From Mansonella perstans (lineage: Eukaryota > Nematoda > Chromadorea > Rhabditida > Onchocercidae), in contig JBAMDO010000560.1 in NCBI GenBank assembly GCA_037074765.1, forward strand, positions 1-64,000: DNA of 64,000 nucleotides, read 5' to 3'. The position numbers and the translations under genes were made by a program. Position 1 is the first letter of the stretch. Each line of letters starts with the position of its first letter. Shown one piece after another: positions 47,501 to 59,808 of this stretch. Under the pieces are notes generated by a model that saw nothing but the letters and a program-made list of their open reading frames with translations, was not told the DNA's origin and made no database searches.

Positions 47501-50500
47501 TCTAATTTCACTAATTCAAATTCTGACAAGATTGAACTGAATGATTTAAAGCTGCTGAATATAATATTCCTAAGGCATCTAGAATTATATATTATAAATT
47601 CAAAAATATCCTGCAACATTTATTTTGATCATTACAGCTTCAATTCACAATAACAGAACAAAAAACCAAATTCTTATCCTGTTTCAAGATTTCTTTTAAT
47701 CTCTAGATTAAAATGGCTTACAAAACATCATTTAAATTGGGCTTTATTATTATAAACGTACAGGTACTCCATCGACGCTCCTTGGATACCTTCCTCCCAT
47801 TCCTATCTTCTATCTCAGATAAAAGCCAATCACTTAATCGACAAGGTGTGTCACATGGAAACGGCTCATCTGATTCCTGAAAATATAGAATAATTCCTCA
47901 ACTACTGAAATTTTAGCAAAATAAGCTAAACTGATGGTACATTCATGTTACCTCAATTTCAAATCCTTCGATCAAATGGATAATTTTGCCTTTTCGTCCT
48001 GTTTTTTGATAATATCTTTCGGCTTCCTTCGTGAACATCATATGAATGTCGAGTGCATCTTTCGATTCCCCTGAAATTCGATGACAATATTGGTCAAATT
48101 ATAAAATTAGGAAAATTTCAATGAATAATAAATAAGGAGTGCAATACTTCGGCATGACAGCTTATGTTACAAATTTAATAGTGCTATCAATTTAAATTAC
48201 TGAAAATGCTTCAGCAATTGCTGCCTTTATCTAACTCCAGTGGTATTGGATTCTTATAATGAGATTTTCAAATGCAGAAACAATCGGAGGAAGGTGAGAA
48301 TGAAACACACCAACTCTCGTTCTGTCTGTGAGGTACCTAAATTCGATCTGTTAAAATTAGGATGAAAAAATTTTTCACAATTGACATCGTAAAAATGCCT
48401 CAACTCAAGATGGCATAAAAGCAACTAAGACTGCTGAATATAAGTGCTTTCTTCTATCTAATCTGTAGAATAAGAAAAGAAGAAATAACCCTGAACAAGA
48501 AGTGGTGGTGGCTCATTTTCGATGCCGGAATCAGCATAACTATTGTCATCATCCGCAACTGTTTTCTGAGAATCATGTGAAGTGACATCTATAAATCGTT
48601 TTTAATTACACTAAAAATTTCCTCAAATATAAAATTTAATAATTTTCGCGAAAATATAACCATTAAATTTTAAAAAAGATGATATCCAGAAGAGCAAATA
48701 TTATAAAAATGCTGAAGTCAATTTAGGCAGATGCAAACCCTTCAAAAAAAATTTGAGAAAACCTTGGATTTGAATTGGTGTCGACTGGGAAACAGGAAAA
48801 TGAGCAGTATTTTGTTGCTGCTGATGAAATACCGGTATCATCTGGTGCGTGGGAACGGGTGGATTAGCAATCAGTTGCTGATGTATAATTTGCCCATTTG
48901 GTCCCACGAATGGTACTGCTGCATGTCCACCAAAAGAACTTAGCTGGGGCATTGGAGCAGACATTACCATCATCGGAACTGGAGCACCAACTGGTACCAA
49001 ATTTGTAGGAGTTATTGGTTGAGGTGTCGCAACTAAAACGAACCTACTTAATCATCAAACTCTCATATATGTACTCTCTTTTTGATGGTGCTTATTCCAT
49101 CAAAAATCTGTAGCTGTAAGAGTTCAGATAAGTTCCATTTAACACAACAGCAGATGCACGCAGAAATGTAAACAAAGAAATTAAATTATGAATGGAATGA
49201 AACTTAATGTGTTATACGACAGACATTACGAAAACATAATTTAAAACAGTTATATGTAATTCTAGAAATAAACTAACTTTTCACTGCGCCCGTCTTTCGT
49301 CCACCTCCTGAATGTTTAGCACCTCCTCTAACACTCTTTGACGAAGTTTCATCACCTTTCACAGAAACTGTCGGCGGTTTATTCGGAAATGAAACCGTCG
49401 ACACTAACGACTGATTCGCTGGAATTATGCTCAAATTTAGAAATTTACAACTGAATTTTAACTAAATAATACGCAAACAATATAATTCCGAGTATTTCTA
49501 ATCAAAGTTGTGTAGAACTATCAAGCTTTCCTAATAAAGAGTTGGTTAGAAAAACATTTTCAAGAGAACTCTAAAAGTTTTGGTTAAATTTTGGGGTAAA
49601 AACTCGACGCCATCAAGCCAATCTATTATCCTATATATTCAATTTCAAGGTTTCCGAAAAGCAATAAACCAAGTGAATTAAATTAAAATCCCGAATTTTC
49701 GGTTATCTGATATAGTCTCGACCTAGAATTGAAACTGATTAAAGAGAATATCATAAAACCTTTATCAGCCGTTGGAGAAGCATTACTATCCCTTCCTTCT
49801 CCGGTTGCTGATTCCTTGTTAACGTTACTTGGTGTTTGCTTAGTTTTTGATTCAGTTGCAGCTGAAGAAACAATTTTCTGAGTGGGTGAACTAGCAGGAG
49901 AAGGTCGCTGCTGTTGCTGATTTTGTAGCGGATTTGCTGCTACCGCTTGTCCAATACAAGCTGGAATTGGCTGTTGTTGAGGTATCGCAATGGAAGTGCG
50001 CTGCTGAGGGGTAACCAACTCTGAATTTCTATCATTAATTTAAATGCAAATTCGAAGATGAAACGCTTAAATTGCTGGACGAAAGGGAACCTGAAACATT
50101 AAAAGAAAAACAAAAATAAAAATGAACTCACGATGAACATATGTATATGCTCCGGATGGCATCTGGAAGACAATACCTGATGAACCCGGTGGTGTACGAA
50201 GTTGGATACCTACAAATCAATTTCTAATGAGTGCTAGAGTTGTTAAGTGAGACTTAGTAACTAGTAGAGTAGATAGTAGAAAGTTTCCTTACTATATATC
50301 TTAAATGTAAAAGATACATTGCAATAATTGGTAATTTGAGAGGACAAGATGGAAAGAAATTCAGTTATGATTTAGAGAATATAAAGAAACCAATAATTGA
50401 GTGAATTAACAATTTATTCACAAAGATACCTTGAGGGAACATAGATGGTTGTATTTGCTGTACTGATGCAGAGGACTGCTGTTGCTGCTGCGGTGATCGT

Positions 50501-53500
50501 CCTAAGGATGTATCATTTCCTTGCCCAACAATAGATGTTGTTGTTGTGGTAATTGTTGTTGTCACTGCAGTTGATGGCATATGTGTACTGGTCGCCACTA
50601 CAGCAACTAAAATTTCTTTGTTTTGAACATCCACTTCAGAGTGAACATCGAGATTTCACCCTGACAATAAAAACCACTAAAGCTACTTCCTATAGCAAAT
50701 GAAAATATAATCATAAATTAAACTGCTACTCTAAATCTATTTACCTGCCATCCTAACCTACCAAGTGAAATAATCAAAACTTTGGGAATATGAAGTTCTT
50801 AGATCATTTCGTCGATTACGTATCAATAATTTATACCATTACGGATAGAATGACCCTACTTTCATATAGAACTTGAATGTGACACGTAAAAAAATAATAT
50901 AAAGCGATACCTGATCCTGGCCCTGGTAATGCTGGCTTTGGTGCCAAACTTCGTGCAAGTTGTCCTAGTGTTGCGCTATTAGCCACAAAACCTGACTGCA
51001 CATACTGCTGCTGTGCGGGCATCTGTAAAATGAAAACAAATAAGTTCCTGATGAAAAAGAGATGCCATGCAATTTATGCGCTCCTACACAAAATTTTTAA
51101 TTTCAAATTTAAGCTGATAAATTCGTTATCTGAAGTGCAACGCTATCACTAAAAGTGGATTTTGTCACTTAAAACCAATGTTTTAAAAGCTCAGATTATA
51201 TCCTATGATGTGGAAGAATAAACTTCGAAAATTCCTAAACATTTTAATACTCTTTGGAAATTAAAATAGATATTCAGAAATTAAAATAGCGAAAGTGCAT
51301 CAAAAAGAGTATTTTGCTGAAAAAAGAAAATAATAACATGTTAAGTTTGAGAAAAAAAGAATGATCCCAACACGGAAGTTAATGAACCATGGAAAAATGG
51401 ATTTCACTGCAAGAAAGATCCATGTCAAACAGCTGCTTGGTTCGAAATTAAACAAATGATCGCCTGCTTCATCAGAAATAGTCCTAACGAATGAAGAAAG
51501 CATGCAAACAAAGTGAATCTGGAAATGAAACAAAAGAGAAAAAACCAAATCCATGCCGGGTGAGTATGACGATACTGTTGCTGCGAGTAGAACTGTTGGG
51601 TGGCAGATACAGATACTGCATTTGTCGAATTTTGAACCGATTGTGCTTGTTGCTGTTGTATTACTTTGAAAAAATCCTGTGCCAAAGTAGTAATGGTGGT
51701 AGTGCCTGACGTTGATGGTGCAGAAATTTGTTGCTGTTGTTGCTGCTGCTGCAAATGAAGTGGAAAACTAAATTTTTAAAAAAAAGAAAGAAGGAAAGAA
51801 AAGGGATAGTGAGATAGACTTAAAGTACGGACGGATTATGTTTCGAGGCAATACTAATTCATCACAAAATTAAACATTAAAAGTTGGAAATCAAACAACG
51901 AAGAAATGGAATAACAAAAATTGTGCGGAAGTTGAAAGAATGCCAAAGTGGTATGGTGTGCAAGATATGAAAAAATTAAGAGGAAAATGCTCCAATTTTG
52001 CTTATTAAAAAATTACTACTTCAAAATTACCGGTCTAACAGCAGCAATTTGTTGATTTGCACCGAAATACTGCGTTGCTGACATCATATAACATTGGCCA
52101 TTGTGGTGAACAAGCATAAACTGCCCAGGCTGAATGCAGTGAAAATTCTGTTAATAATCCGATATGTATTTTCATTCTCTTATGTCAAGATAATTTGAAC
52201 TATTGAAGTTCTGCGCCTTCTTAGTCCAAATAAACCAATCCGACCTTCATTTTATTTGCACTTTAAATGGAATAAAAGACACAAAAAATATTCGGGAAAT
52301 TTAGAAGCAATGGATTAAATTTAACTGAAATCAAATCTCTAAATTTGGAGAATGTATTTGACTAGAACTATACTTATTCGTGCAACATGTAAAGAAAATT
52401 ACCGAAGCAGAAGTTAGCATTAATGGTGCTTGCGGAACCATTTGTGTAGCAGATGAACTAACGACTGCGGTCGATGTTCTGAAAAAAGGAAATCTAACCT
52501 ATACAAAGAAAACGACAGGAAACGTAAAACTAAAGCAATAGTCCAGTATAATTCTGCCTTTCACAAAATTAATTTAAATTTCCTTTTTTTTTTTTTTTTT
52601 TTTTAAACTTGAAAAATCGTTTTATCAAATGACTGGTATTTTATCCAATTAAAAATCACCACAATTTCTTCAGCTACTTTGCTAAGAATTTTATTTACTG
52701 ATAGGATATAAAAAGGTTTCTTAATGTGTTGCGAGATATACCGTGCGAAAAACGGGAAATGATGATAGAAATCCATACTATATCACCAGGACCGACTCGT
52801 AAAGATAATTGCAAAGGAGTAATGAGATTATGGAATGAATTGATCCCTTCAAAATTTTCTGCCGCTAAACCTCATTTTTTTAGCTCTATTCGAAGACCAA
52901 ATCATCGGTTCAAGCTATATGATTTTCCGTCAACAGAACCTCATTTTTTTTTATCTCTATTCGACGATCAAATCATCGGTTCAAGCTATATGATTTTCCG
53001 CCAACAGAACTGCAGCAACTATATATTATCAGCATTGAATTTTACTTTGGCTTATCGATGGCATCCTTTTTTGCACGAGATGTTGGCTTACGACGATTTT
53101 TTGGGGCTGGTTGTGGTGTTGAGGATGTTGAAGAGGCCGTCTCGGCACTACTGCTATTTGTTGTTGTTGTTGTTGTTGTTATTGTTGAAGTTACTGCTGT
53201 TCCACTACCTCCAGCGATAACGTTAATTGCATTTTTGGTATCCGATATTAGGCTTTTACTCGAGGATGATACAGAACTTTTAGCGGAAACTAAAGCATAA
53301 ATAAGTCTACTTTCCAAATGTTTTATGATAACAATTGTAAATATATAAATCACACTATTCGAACCAATAACTGGAACCTGAACTGAATGAAATACTATGA
53401 ATGATCACTTAAATATAATAGCGAAACACTGTTAACTTTAGAATGCAATTTAATGAAGCATTTGCAATTTTAAACTATTTTAAATAGGTCAGAAATTAAA

Positions 53501-53824
53501 ACTCATGAGATATAAAAAAATTATGAAAGAAAATTTAAAAAAAAGAAATGGGCGGGTTGATGATGGCTGAATTCAAACCAGCAAATTGCAATTTACATGA
53601 AATGAAGTCAAACCTGAAGTGATCTGAGTTGAATCAGAAACGGAAGAAGATGATGATGAAGGTGTGACAATGGTTGTTGTTATAGCAAAGGAATCATTAG
53701 ATGCTACTGTAATGGTACCACCAGTACACGTCGTAGTGACCGATACTGCATTGTTGTCTGTAGTCGTGGTAACACCACACACAGATTGCTTTGATAGTAC
53801 TAGTGGTGGATCATTATCACTCAT
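44567..53824 (-). CDS. ph: Polyhomeotic-like Polycomb protein (PRC1 subunit), FCS zinc finger and SAM domain
   Basis: About 21 exons, roughly 1,140 aa; phase is continuous except that the donor of the 51748 exon is unresolved. Exon starts (-): 53824 (first Met), 53289, 52478, 52129, 51748, 51022, 50606, 50209, 50020, 49418, 49032, 48588, 48070, 47876, 47478, 47215, 46938, 46351, 45808, 45365 and 44782, with the stop at 44567. The N-terminal two thirds are Ser/Thr/Gln-rich, with Thr and Gln runs. An HD2-like motif (KIIHLIEGFEIE|ESDEPFP) spans exons 48070 and 47876; compare LTHVIEGFVIQE..EPFP in fly and human Ph. The FCS zinc finger is RCNYCNGLLRLKRLENHPQY then CSKKCRK. The C-terminal SAM reads DEVARWVSSVTG...DIDGQSLLLL...LGLKLGPVVKIL, closely matching Ph SAM, which polymerises to compact chromatin. 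A short exon may precede 53824, since an acceptor (GTTGCAG) lies at about 53857. Confidence 0.93.
52870..53010. repeat. 69-bp tandem duplication in a Polyhomeotic intron
   Basis: CCTCATTTTTTTAGCTCTAT at 52870 recurs at 52939, with shared CAAATCATCGGTTCAAGCTA and TATGATTTTCCG. Open frames through it are not coding. Confidence 0.85.
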
Positions 53825-55932
53825 TTCATTCAAACCACAATTCTTAACACCAGCTGCAACGATGTACATGAAAGTTTTTATAAGTAGTGGAAATTGCAAA
53901 GTGAAAAATTCTTAACATAACATGCCAATATTCTCAAATTCTGCACAAATAAATGTTGCATATTTAGCCAGTATTAATTAACAATTATAATCATATAATC
54001 AGCATAACATAATACTGGCTAAATATTTAAAATTAGATTAAAAAAGTTATTTTTAGTCAATTTCTAAAAATAATCTAAGAATTGGCAATTCGCAGATATT
54101 TCCAAAATTGCCGAATTGCAACAAACGTTATATTTACATGCAAGTTATAAACCCTATCGCACACATAAAAGGCAAAGGTGAATTTGAAAAAAGGTACGAT
54201 TTCAGTAGTGGCATTGTGGAAGTGAGTGTAAAATTAAAATTTTATCCAATTTTTAAAAATATAATCCAACTAGGCGTTTTACATCCTTTAATAATACTCC
54301 ATTTCTAGCTATCAACTTCTATATCAGAGTATAACAACCCAACCACCACCGACCTATAACCTCCGACCCCACAGCTATCAACTTTCATATTTGCCTATAA
54401 CAATAACCCACCCGCTACCGATTCATACCCTCCGCCCCCTCAACGCCAACAACGATTCTCTTCGAATTCTTCGTGCAATACAAAATTCGGATGCGCATAT
54501 GGTCATCTTCGTCCATCTTACTAATATTCGGCACAGTCGACGGAGAAACTCACTGCCATCATGGAGATGGAGAAAAATTGGGGGTTACTGCGTGCGTGGT
54601 TTACTACGTGGTTTACTTCATGCGAGAATTAAGATTTAAGTTGGAATCTATTGAAACTTACGTAGGAAAGTATCATGTTGAGAGACGCGTTAGAATTTCC
54701 TTGATTCAAGAATTTAATGGAAAAGGGAGAGAGAGAGGATTTTTATGGTGATATAAATATAAACACAGGCGCATAGACAGATGTATCAGGAGTTATGGTA
54801 GTTTTTACGTGTTTTTACGTTGATCAATTTGAATTATATTATATTTTTATAGGTAAACTATATGAGGAAAGTTAGGAATTTAATAGAAAAATTCACACAA
54901 AGAATTTAAAAAGATGTCTGGGATATGATAAATTAGTAACCGTTTCAATTATTAATTGATAAATTAGCAATTAGTAATTAGTAATAATTATAAAATTGGT
55001 AATTAGTAATTACTTACAAAATTAGTAATTAAGTTTCTAGTTATTCTAATTGTTATATTCAAATGTTTGTGTAATGAAACTGCAGTCATTGGCAGTTCAA
55101 TTGATGAATAACTGCTTTTGATTGTATTGAAATGTATTTGTTTTCGTTTTTTCTCATTTACTAGACAAAAATGTAATTAATACTCTGTTAGTCTGTTAGT
55201 TCTAATGAAAAGAAACAAGAATTCTGCAAATTATATACACTTGGACATTTTTTGCGACACTGTGTAACCTATTTTGCAGTACTGGGTAACTTATTTTGCA
55301 ATACTGCGTAGCTTAATGTAATTTCAAGTTTTATATAAAATCCTCCAGAATTAGATAATTCTGGAAGAAATTGTTCAAAGTACATTTGTTACAGATATCA
55401 ACAATCAGCGAGTTTGTATACAAGAGATTCAGCAATACTGAAATCAATGACAGGAGTCAGAGGTAATTAATTTTAATGTTAATTAATATTAGTCAGAAGT
55501 AATTAATCGGAGGTAATATTCAAGTTTATATTTCTTTTCCATTAATCTTACTAGTTTTGATAGCATTAGTGTAATAGTATGAGGCTTTCAGCAGCACTGT
55601 AGTAGTAATAGTAACCAGCTGAATTTGTGAGTTTTAGAATTAGTAACTCTCTCAGTTAACACTAGCAGTTTTAATGGAAAATAGTAATGCAGACATTCAC
55701 TGATCGTAATATGTGAAATTTCTGTGAAAGTATTGATTAGCGAGAAATTACTGTAACTAACCACTGACTGACTTTTTTCAATTTATCTTGTCAGCATTCT
55801 TTATCTCACAAATGTTTTTTGGTTTCGTTTCAGTTTTTTTTCTTTTTCTGCATTCAGTAATAATTTAATTCTTGGAACACTGAAAAGGGCGCAAATTGGC
55901 AGCTTGTTGTCATTTGTTGTAGTATAGTTATT
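53825..55932. other. Divergent intergenic region between Polyhomeotic and LEPROT
   Basis: It should hold both promoters. It contains a 66-bp duplication (CTATCAACTT at 54309 and 54375) inside a local C-rich patch (54340-54450), and AT-rich stretches rich in TTAGTAATTA at 54950-55030. No gene is supported; the 54391-54751 frames follow the C-rich patch and have no motifs. Confidence 0.5.
54309..54440. repeat. 66-bp tandem duplication, C-rich
   Basis: CTATCAACTTCTATATCAGA...TATAACAACCC...CCTCCGACCCC is followed by CTATCAACTTTCATATTTGC...TATAACAATAACCC...CCTCCGCCCC. Confidence 0.75.
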
Positions 55933-57264
55933 ATGAGACAGTTTATTTTGTCGTTTACTAAAGAAAATGATATTGTTTTAGCGGTTGTACTCTTGGCGTT
56001 ATCTGGTGTGGTTGGACTTACATTGCTCGTTCTGGGATGTGCATTGCCAATGTTCGGGTGAGGAATTCAAAATTCGAATAACTGTGAAATTTCTGCGAAA
56101 TAAGTTTTTTATAGGTGTAAAATTGAGAGAATTAATTGCAGGAAAATTGGGAAGTTTTTAATTGTAAGAAAATTTGATGGACGAAATTTTTGTTTAGTAT
56201 TTGGTGGCCATTGTTCGTCATAATCTTCTATGTGGTCGCTCCATTACCATTATCAATAGCTCGGCGATCTCACGTTGATATGACCGGTACATCAGCATGT
56301 ATTGAGTTTGCACTGTTCGTTACAACTGGCGTTGTCGTATCAGCATTTGCATTACCGATGATCCTTGCACATGCTGGAATAGTAAGTTTCACATGAATTT
56401 ACTGAGAATATTTATTATTCATCGAAAACATTTGAATGAGAGCATTGGAAATTTCTTCTTTAAGGAAGGTCCATTTAAAAGTAGGACAGTATCCAACTGT
56501 ATATTTCACGAAAATAGGACGGTATCCAATAGTATATTTCACAGCACTTTTTTTATTTTCCCTGCGATGTGCTTTTCAAAAATTTTTGCATGTATGATAA
56601 TTTCTTTAATTGTTCAAATGCATGTTCGTGCACGGATTTTGTTTCTGTTACTGAAGAATTGAAATTATAAGAATCATTTGGTAAAATATATGCATTTGGT
56701 ATTTTAAAGTCAACTGAAAATTTAGGAATCTGCATAAGAATTTCTGGTTTTTTTCTTTTTTTTTTTCAAAAGGAAAAGTTTACACGGTTTAACTACGACA
56801 TGTTTTTCGAAGTATCTTGGATAACTAGAGACTGTAAAAGGGGATTATATATTCAAAAACTAATGTGTCTGTCGTTATGAGGTTAATCATGTTTTGAGAA
56901 CGGCCAGTGCTTCTAACTTGTAAATAGTCTTTTGATATTTATCTGTCAATAAACAACCATCTGAATAATTAAATGACTGGTAAGTTATTTGTTTGCATAT
57001 AGGTACATTTTCAATTGATATCGGAATCTGAACTTTTGATTTGCTTTGAATTTAAATTTCTTCGAAATGAAATTGTGAGTTCGTTCTTTTGTTGTGGCAT
57101 TCATGTTGTTGTTGTGCGTGGTACTTTTTTTGTTAATTTAGATCAAATGGTTGGCATGTTTATGCGCAAATCTTGGTTCTCTGGTGATGTTTTTGACGAT
57201 CCTTAGTTATTTTTATTTACATCGAGAAGACGATGGAAATGGATGGAATCAGTCGCTCTTTTAA
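55933..57264 (+). CDS. leprot: LEPROT/Vps55 family endosomal membrane protein
   Basis: Three exons, 55933-56057, 56198-56381 and 57142-57264, give 143 aa (human LEPROT has 131). Known role: small four-helix protein of late endosomes needed for endosome-to-vacuole/lysosome transport (yeast Vps55) and for receptor surface levels in mammals. The sequence shows [18 protein letters not shown], then [39 protein letters not shown], and [20 protein letters not shown], all collinear with human LEPROT. The end is hydrophilic and Trp-containing (GNGWNQSLF), like the family. The N-terminal dozen residues before the first helix are extra. A possible acceptor (TTGTTTTAG, just before CGGTTGTACTC) leaves open an alternative upstream first exon. 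Confidence 0.93.
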
Positions 57265-59551
57265 TTGATACTTGAGAATTTGAAGTTGTGGAAATCGATG
57301 ATGTTGACCAACAAGCGGTAATGCATGTTGTAATTTTCATTCGATTTTTTAGTGATAAATTGCAAAAAGGCAATAGTTGCAACATTTTCAATGTATTAAA
57401 AAAGTAATGGGTTATTAAAAAGAATACTTTCACGAACTGATAGCATGAAATGTGGCTTATTTAATATTTATAAATGTTGGCCTGACCCTAAGATCGTTAA
57501 GATCAATTTGATCAGGAATGCATGAGTTTGCTTTTTCTTTTTTCACTCTTCTATTTATTTCATAGCATTGTGCTGTAAATCATGAGCAAAATTTTATAGA
57601 TATTTATTGGCTGAAGATTTAAATGTTTGACAATTTTAGAAATTTTCTCTTTTCTTCATCTTGCTTAGAAAAAATTTCTTGCACTTTCGGTGTCCTCAGT
57701 GTTTGGAATAAGTTTTCTAATGTGAATGCTAATGTGAATTATCAGTTCCATCATATATATATATATATATATATTGTTTAATTTCTCATTATAATACCTA
57801 ACAGTACCGGGTTGTAGTATTTAAAACTTGATGCATTTGTTTCAAAAATTTAAGATTGTATTGGCAAAAAAAGAAATATTGGTGAAATATTGTTTTGTCA
57901 ACATAATCACATCCTTCATTAATTAGTTTGAAGCATTTATGCATATTATATTACACACAGGGTCACAGGTCAATGCACCTTCTAACAGGTGATATTCCTA
58001 AAAACAGTGTCTCGTGCTTTCTTTTAAGTGCTTGGTGACAATTGAATTATTAGAAATAAAGTAATTTCTTTGTAATTTACTTTCTTTCCAGCATATTTAG
58101 TTCGTTTTATTTGATGGACAGTGATTCTTCCTATCAATTACAGATTCCTGGTTTGTCGTGTTTTTTCGTGTTTCTTGCAAACATTGTTTGTTTTGGTGCA
58201 GTTTGGATATATTTCAAAATATTCAACGAAGATAGTTTACACGACATGTCACTTTGGTGAAATATTCCTCTTTCCTATTCCTTGCTTTCATCATAGCTTT
58301 CTGTTGTTGTCCATCTGATATTGCGCTATTTTGATATTTTGAAATTTGTATATTTTTATGTTTTTTCTGGCGGTATCTTTTTATCGAGTTAATGTTTCAT
58401 TAGAAACCTCAAAATTTATGTTGTATTTTACATGAAATTTCAGGCCATATTTGAAATTTAGCACTTTTTACTCACGATAAGCCATTTTGAAGTTGTTTTA
58501 AGGGCACACAATTATGTAACGAGTGAAAAGAGTTCAAGATAGTTGGTTAATGACAAGTATATCGAAGTAGATATGTCGGGTGAGAGGTCCGGTCTAGCTT
58601 GCTCAAAATAATTTTACCCTAATTCAGGCGAAACGTACAAAAGGTTTGTTGAGTTACTGGCTGTTAAGGAAAGGTAGAAGGAATGGTAGTTTCAGGATAT
58701 TATTTCGTTTCTAGGACTGCAGTGAAGGAATAGTTTCAGGATATTATTTCGTTTCTAGGATTGCAGTGTTTATTTTTCAATGAAAAATTTGATTTCTTGT
58801 CCCGGCATTTTTCATTTTTCACTTGCGAAATCTAGCGAATTTTCAAATCTGTTCCCTCTTTAAAACTAATTTATTTTGTACACAAACTTAATTGTTATTT
58901 AGCAAATGTCTGCTGTGTGCAGATGTCCTTTGTCTGATTTTCTGTGTATTTTCCGAAGTTTAATTTCCTCAATTCACTTCACCTTAATGACATTTATGTT
59001 GTACTTGCAGTTTCTAGAAACTTTATATATCAGAGTGGGTGTGAAAATTCCATTTCAAAATGCTATAGATTCTTGGTTTTTGAAGATATAAAGCATGTAT
59101 CTTGATACTTTGTGAAACTCGATATCAATTTGGAGAACCAAATTAGGAAATATTTCTATGGAAACATGGGAAATAGCAGCACCACAATCGCTGTGACCAT
59201 CATAATCATTTGGAAAACCATGAAAATACTACTACTGGTTTCTGGAAGTGTTTAGATTTCGGATCAAATCACTTTAATGGAATTGAATCTTCCCTCGGGT
59301 TTTTATGTTTCGATATTGGAATTTCAATGGGACTAGCGTACACTAACAGCATCATAAGATGAAACTAGTACGCACTATACGTTAGTATCGTGTATTATAT
59401 ATGTAAGCTCTGAAAAGTGGAAGCAAGTAAAGAAAGCAAAATTTTATGAACTTGGTTAAAGTATCCGTAAAGTCTAATTTACAAATTGCAAAGATAAGAT
59501 AGAACAACTGTGATAATCTAAGAGATTTGATGAATGACCATAATTAGTGAA
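57265..59551. other. Intergenic region between LEPROT and the BARD1 3' end
   Basis: No gene supported. It contains an (AT)n run at 57752-57774 and a duplication of about 47 bp (AAGGAATGGTAGTTTCAGGA at 58678, AAGGAATAGTTTCAGGATAT at 58726). Short open frames such as 58121-58318 are Phe/Cys-rich chance frames. Confidence 0.5.
57752..57774. repeat. (AT)n microsatellite
   Basis: Uninterrupted AT dinucleotide run. Confidence 0.9.
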
Positions 59552-59731
59552 CTAGCAAATGTAGAATATGTGCAGAGGTCATGTTCATCTTCTAGCAAAT
59601 GTAGAATATGTGCAAAGGTCATGTTGACCTTCTAGCAAATGTAGAATATGTGCAAAGGTCATGTTGACCTTCTAGCAAATGTAGAATATGTGCAAAGGTC
59701 ATGTTGACCTTCTAGCAAATGTAGAATATCT
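59552..59731. repeat. 40-bp tandem repeat with nuclear-receptor IR3 palindromes
   Basis: Units start CTAGCAAATGTAGAATATGT at 59552, 59592, 59632, 59672 and (partial) 59712, exactly 40 bp apart. Units two to four end AAGGTCATGTTGACCTT, which holds the perfect palindrome AGGTCA-TGT-TGACCT at 59616-59630, 59656-59670 and 59696-59710. The first unit has a degenerate right half (TCATCT). AGGTCA is the core half-site of nuclear receptors, and an inverted pair with a 3-base spacer is the estrogen-response-type arrangement. It lies about 80 bp beyond the BARD1 stop. Confidence 0.92.
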
Positions 59732-59808
59732 ACTGAATTTAATTCCTGATGTACTAGGACAAGTAAAAAGGATAGAAAACTTCCACTTCCATTTTTCCTA
59801 TGAATTTT

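Noticed and set aside
51541..51560. Strong-looking plus-strand donor GGGTGAGT
   Set aside because: Lies antisense at the end of a Polyhomeotic Gln-rich exon; no plus-strand coding upstream.
52726..53220. 164-codon plus-strand frame
   Set aside because: Runs through an intronic 69-bp duplication and the antisense of a Thr-rich exon.
54391..54751. Plus frames in the C-rich patch between Polyhomeotic and LEPROT
   Set aside because: Composition-driven; no domain, no splice continuity. Could include a 5' UTR exon of Polyhomeotic, but this cannot be shown.
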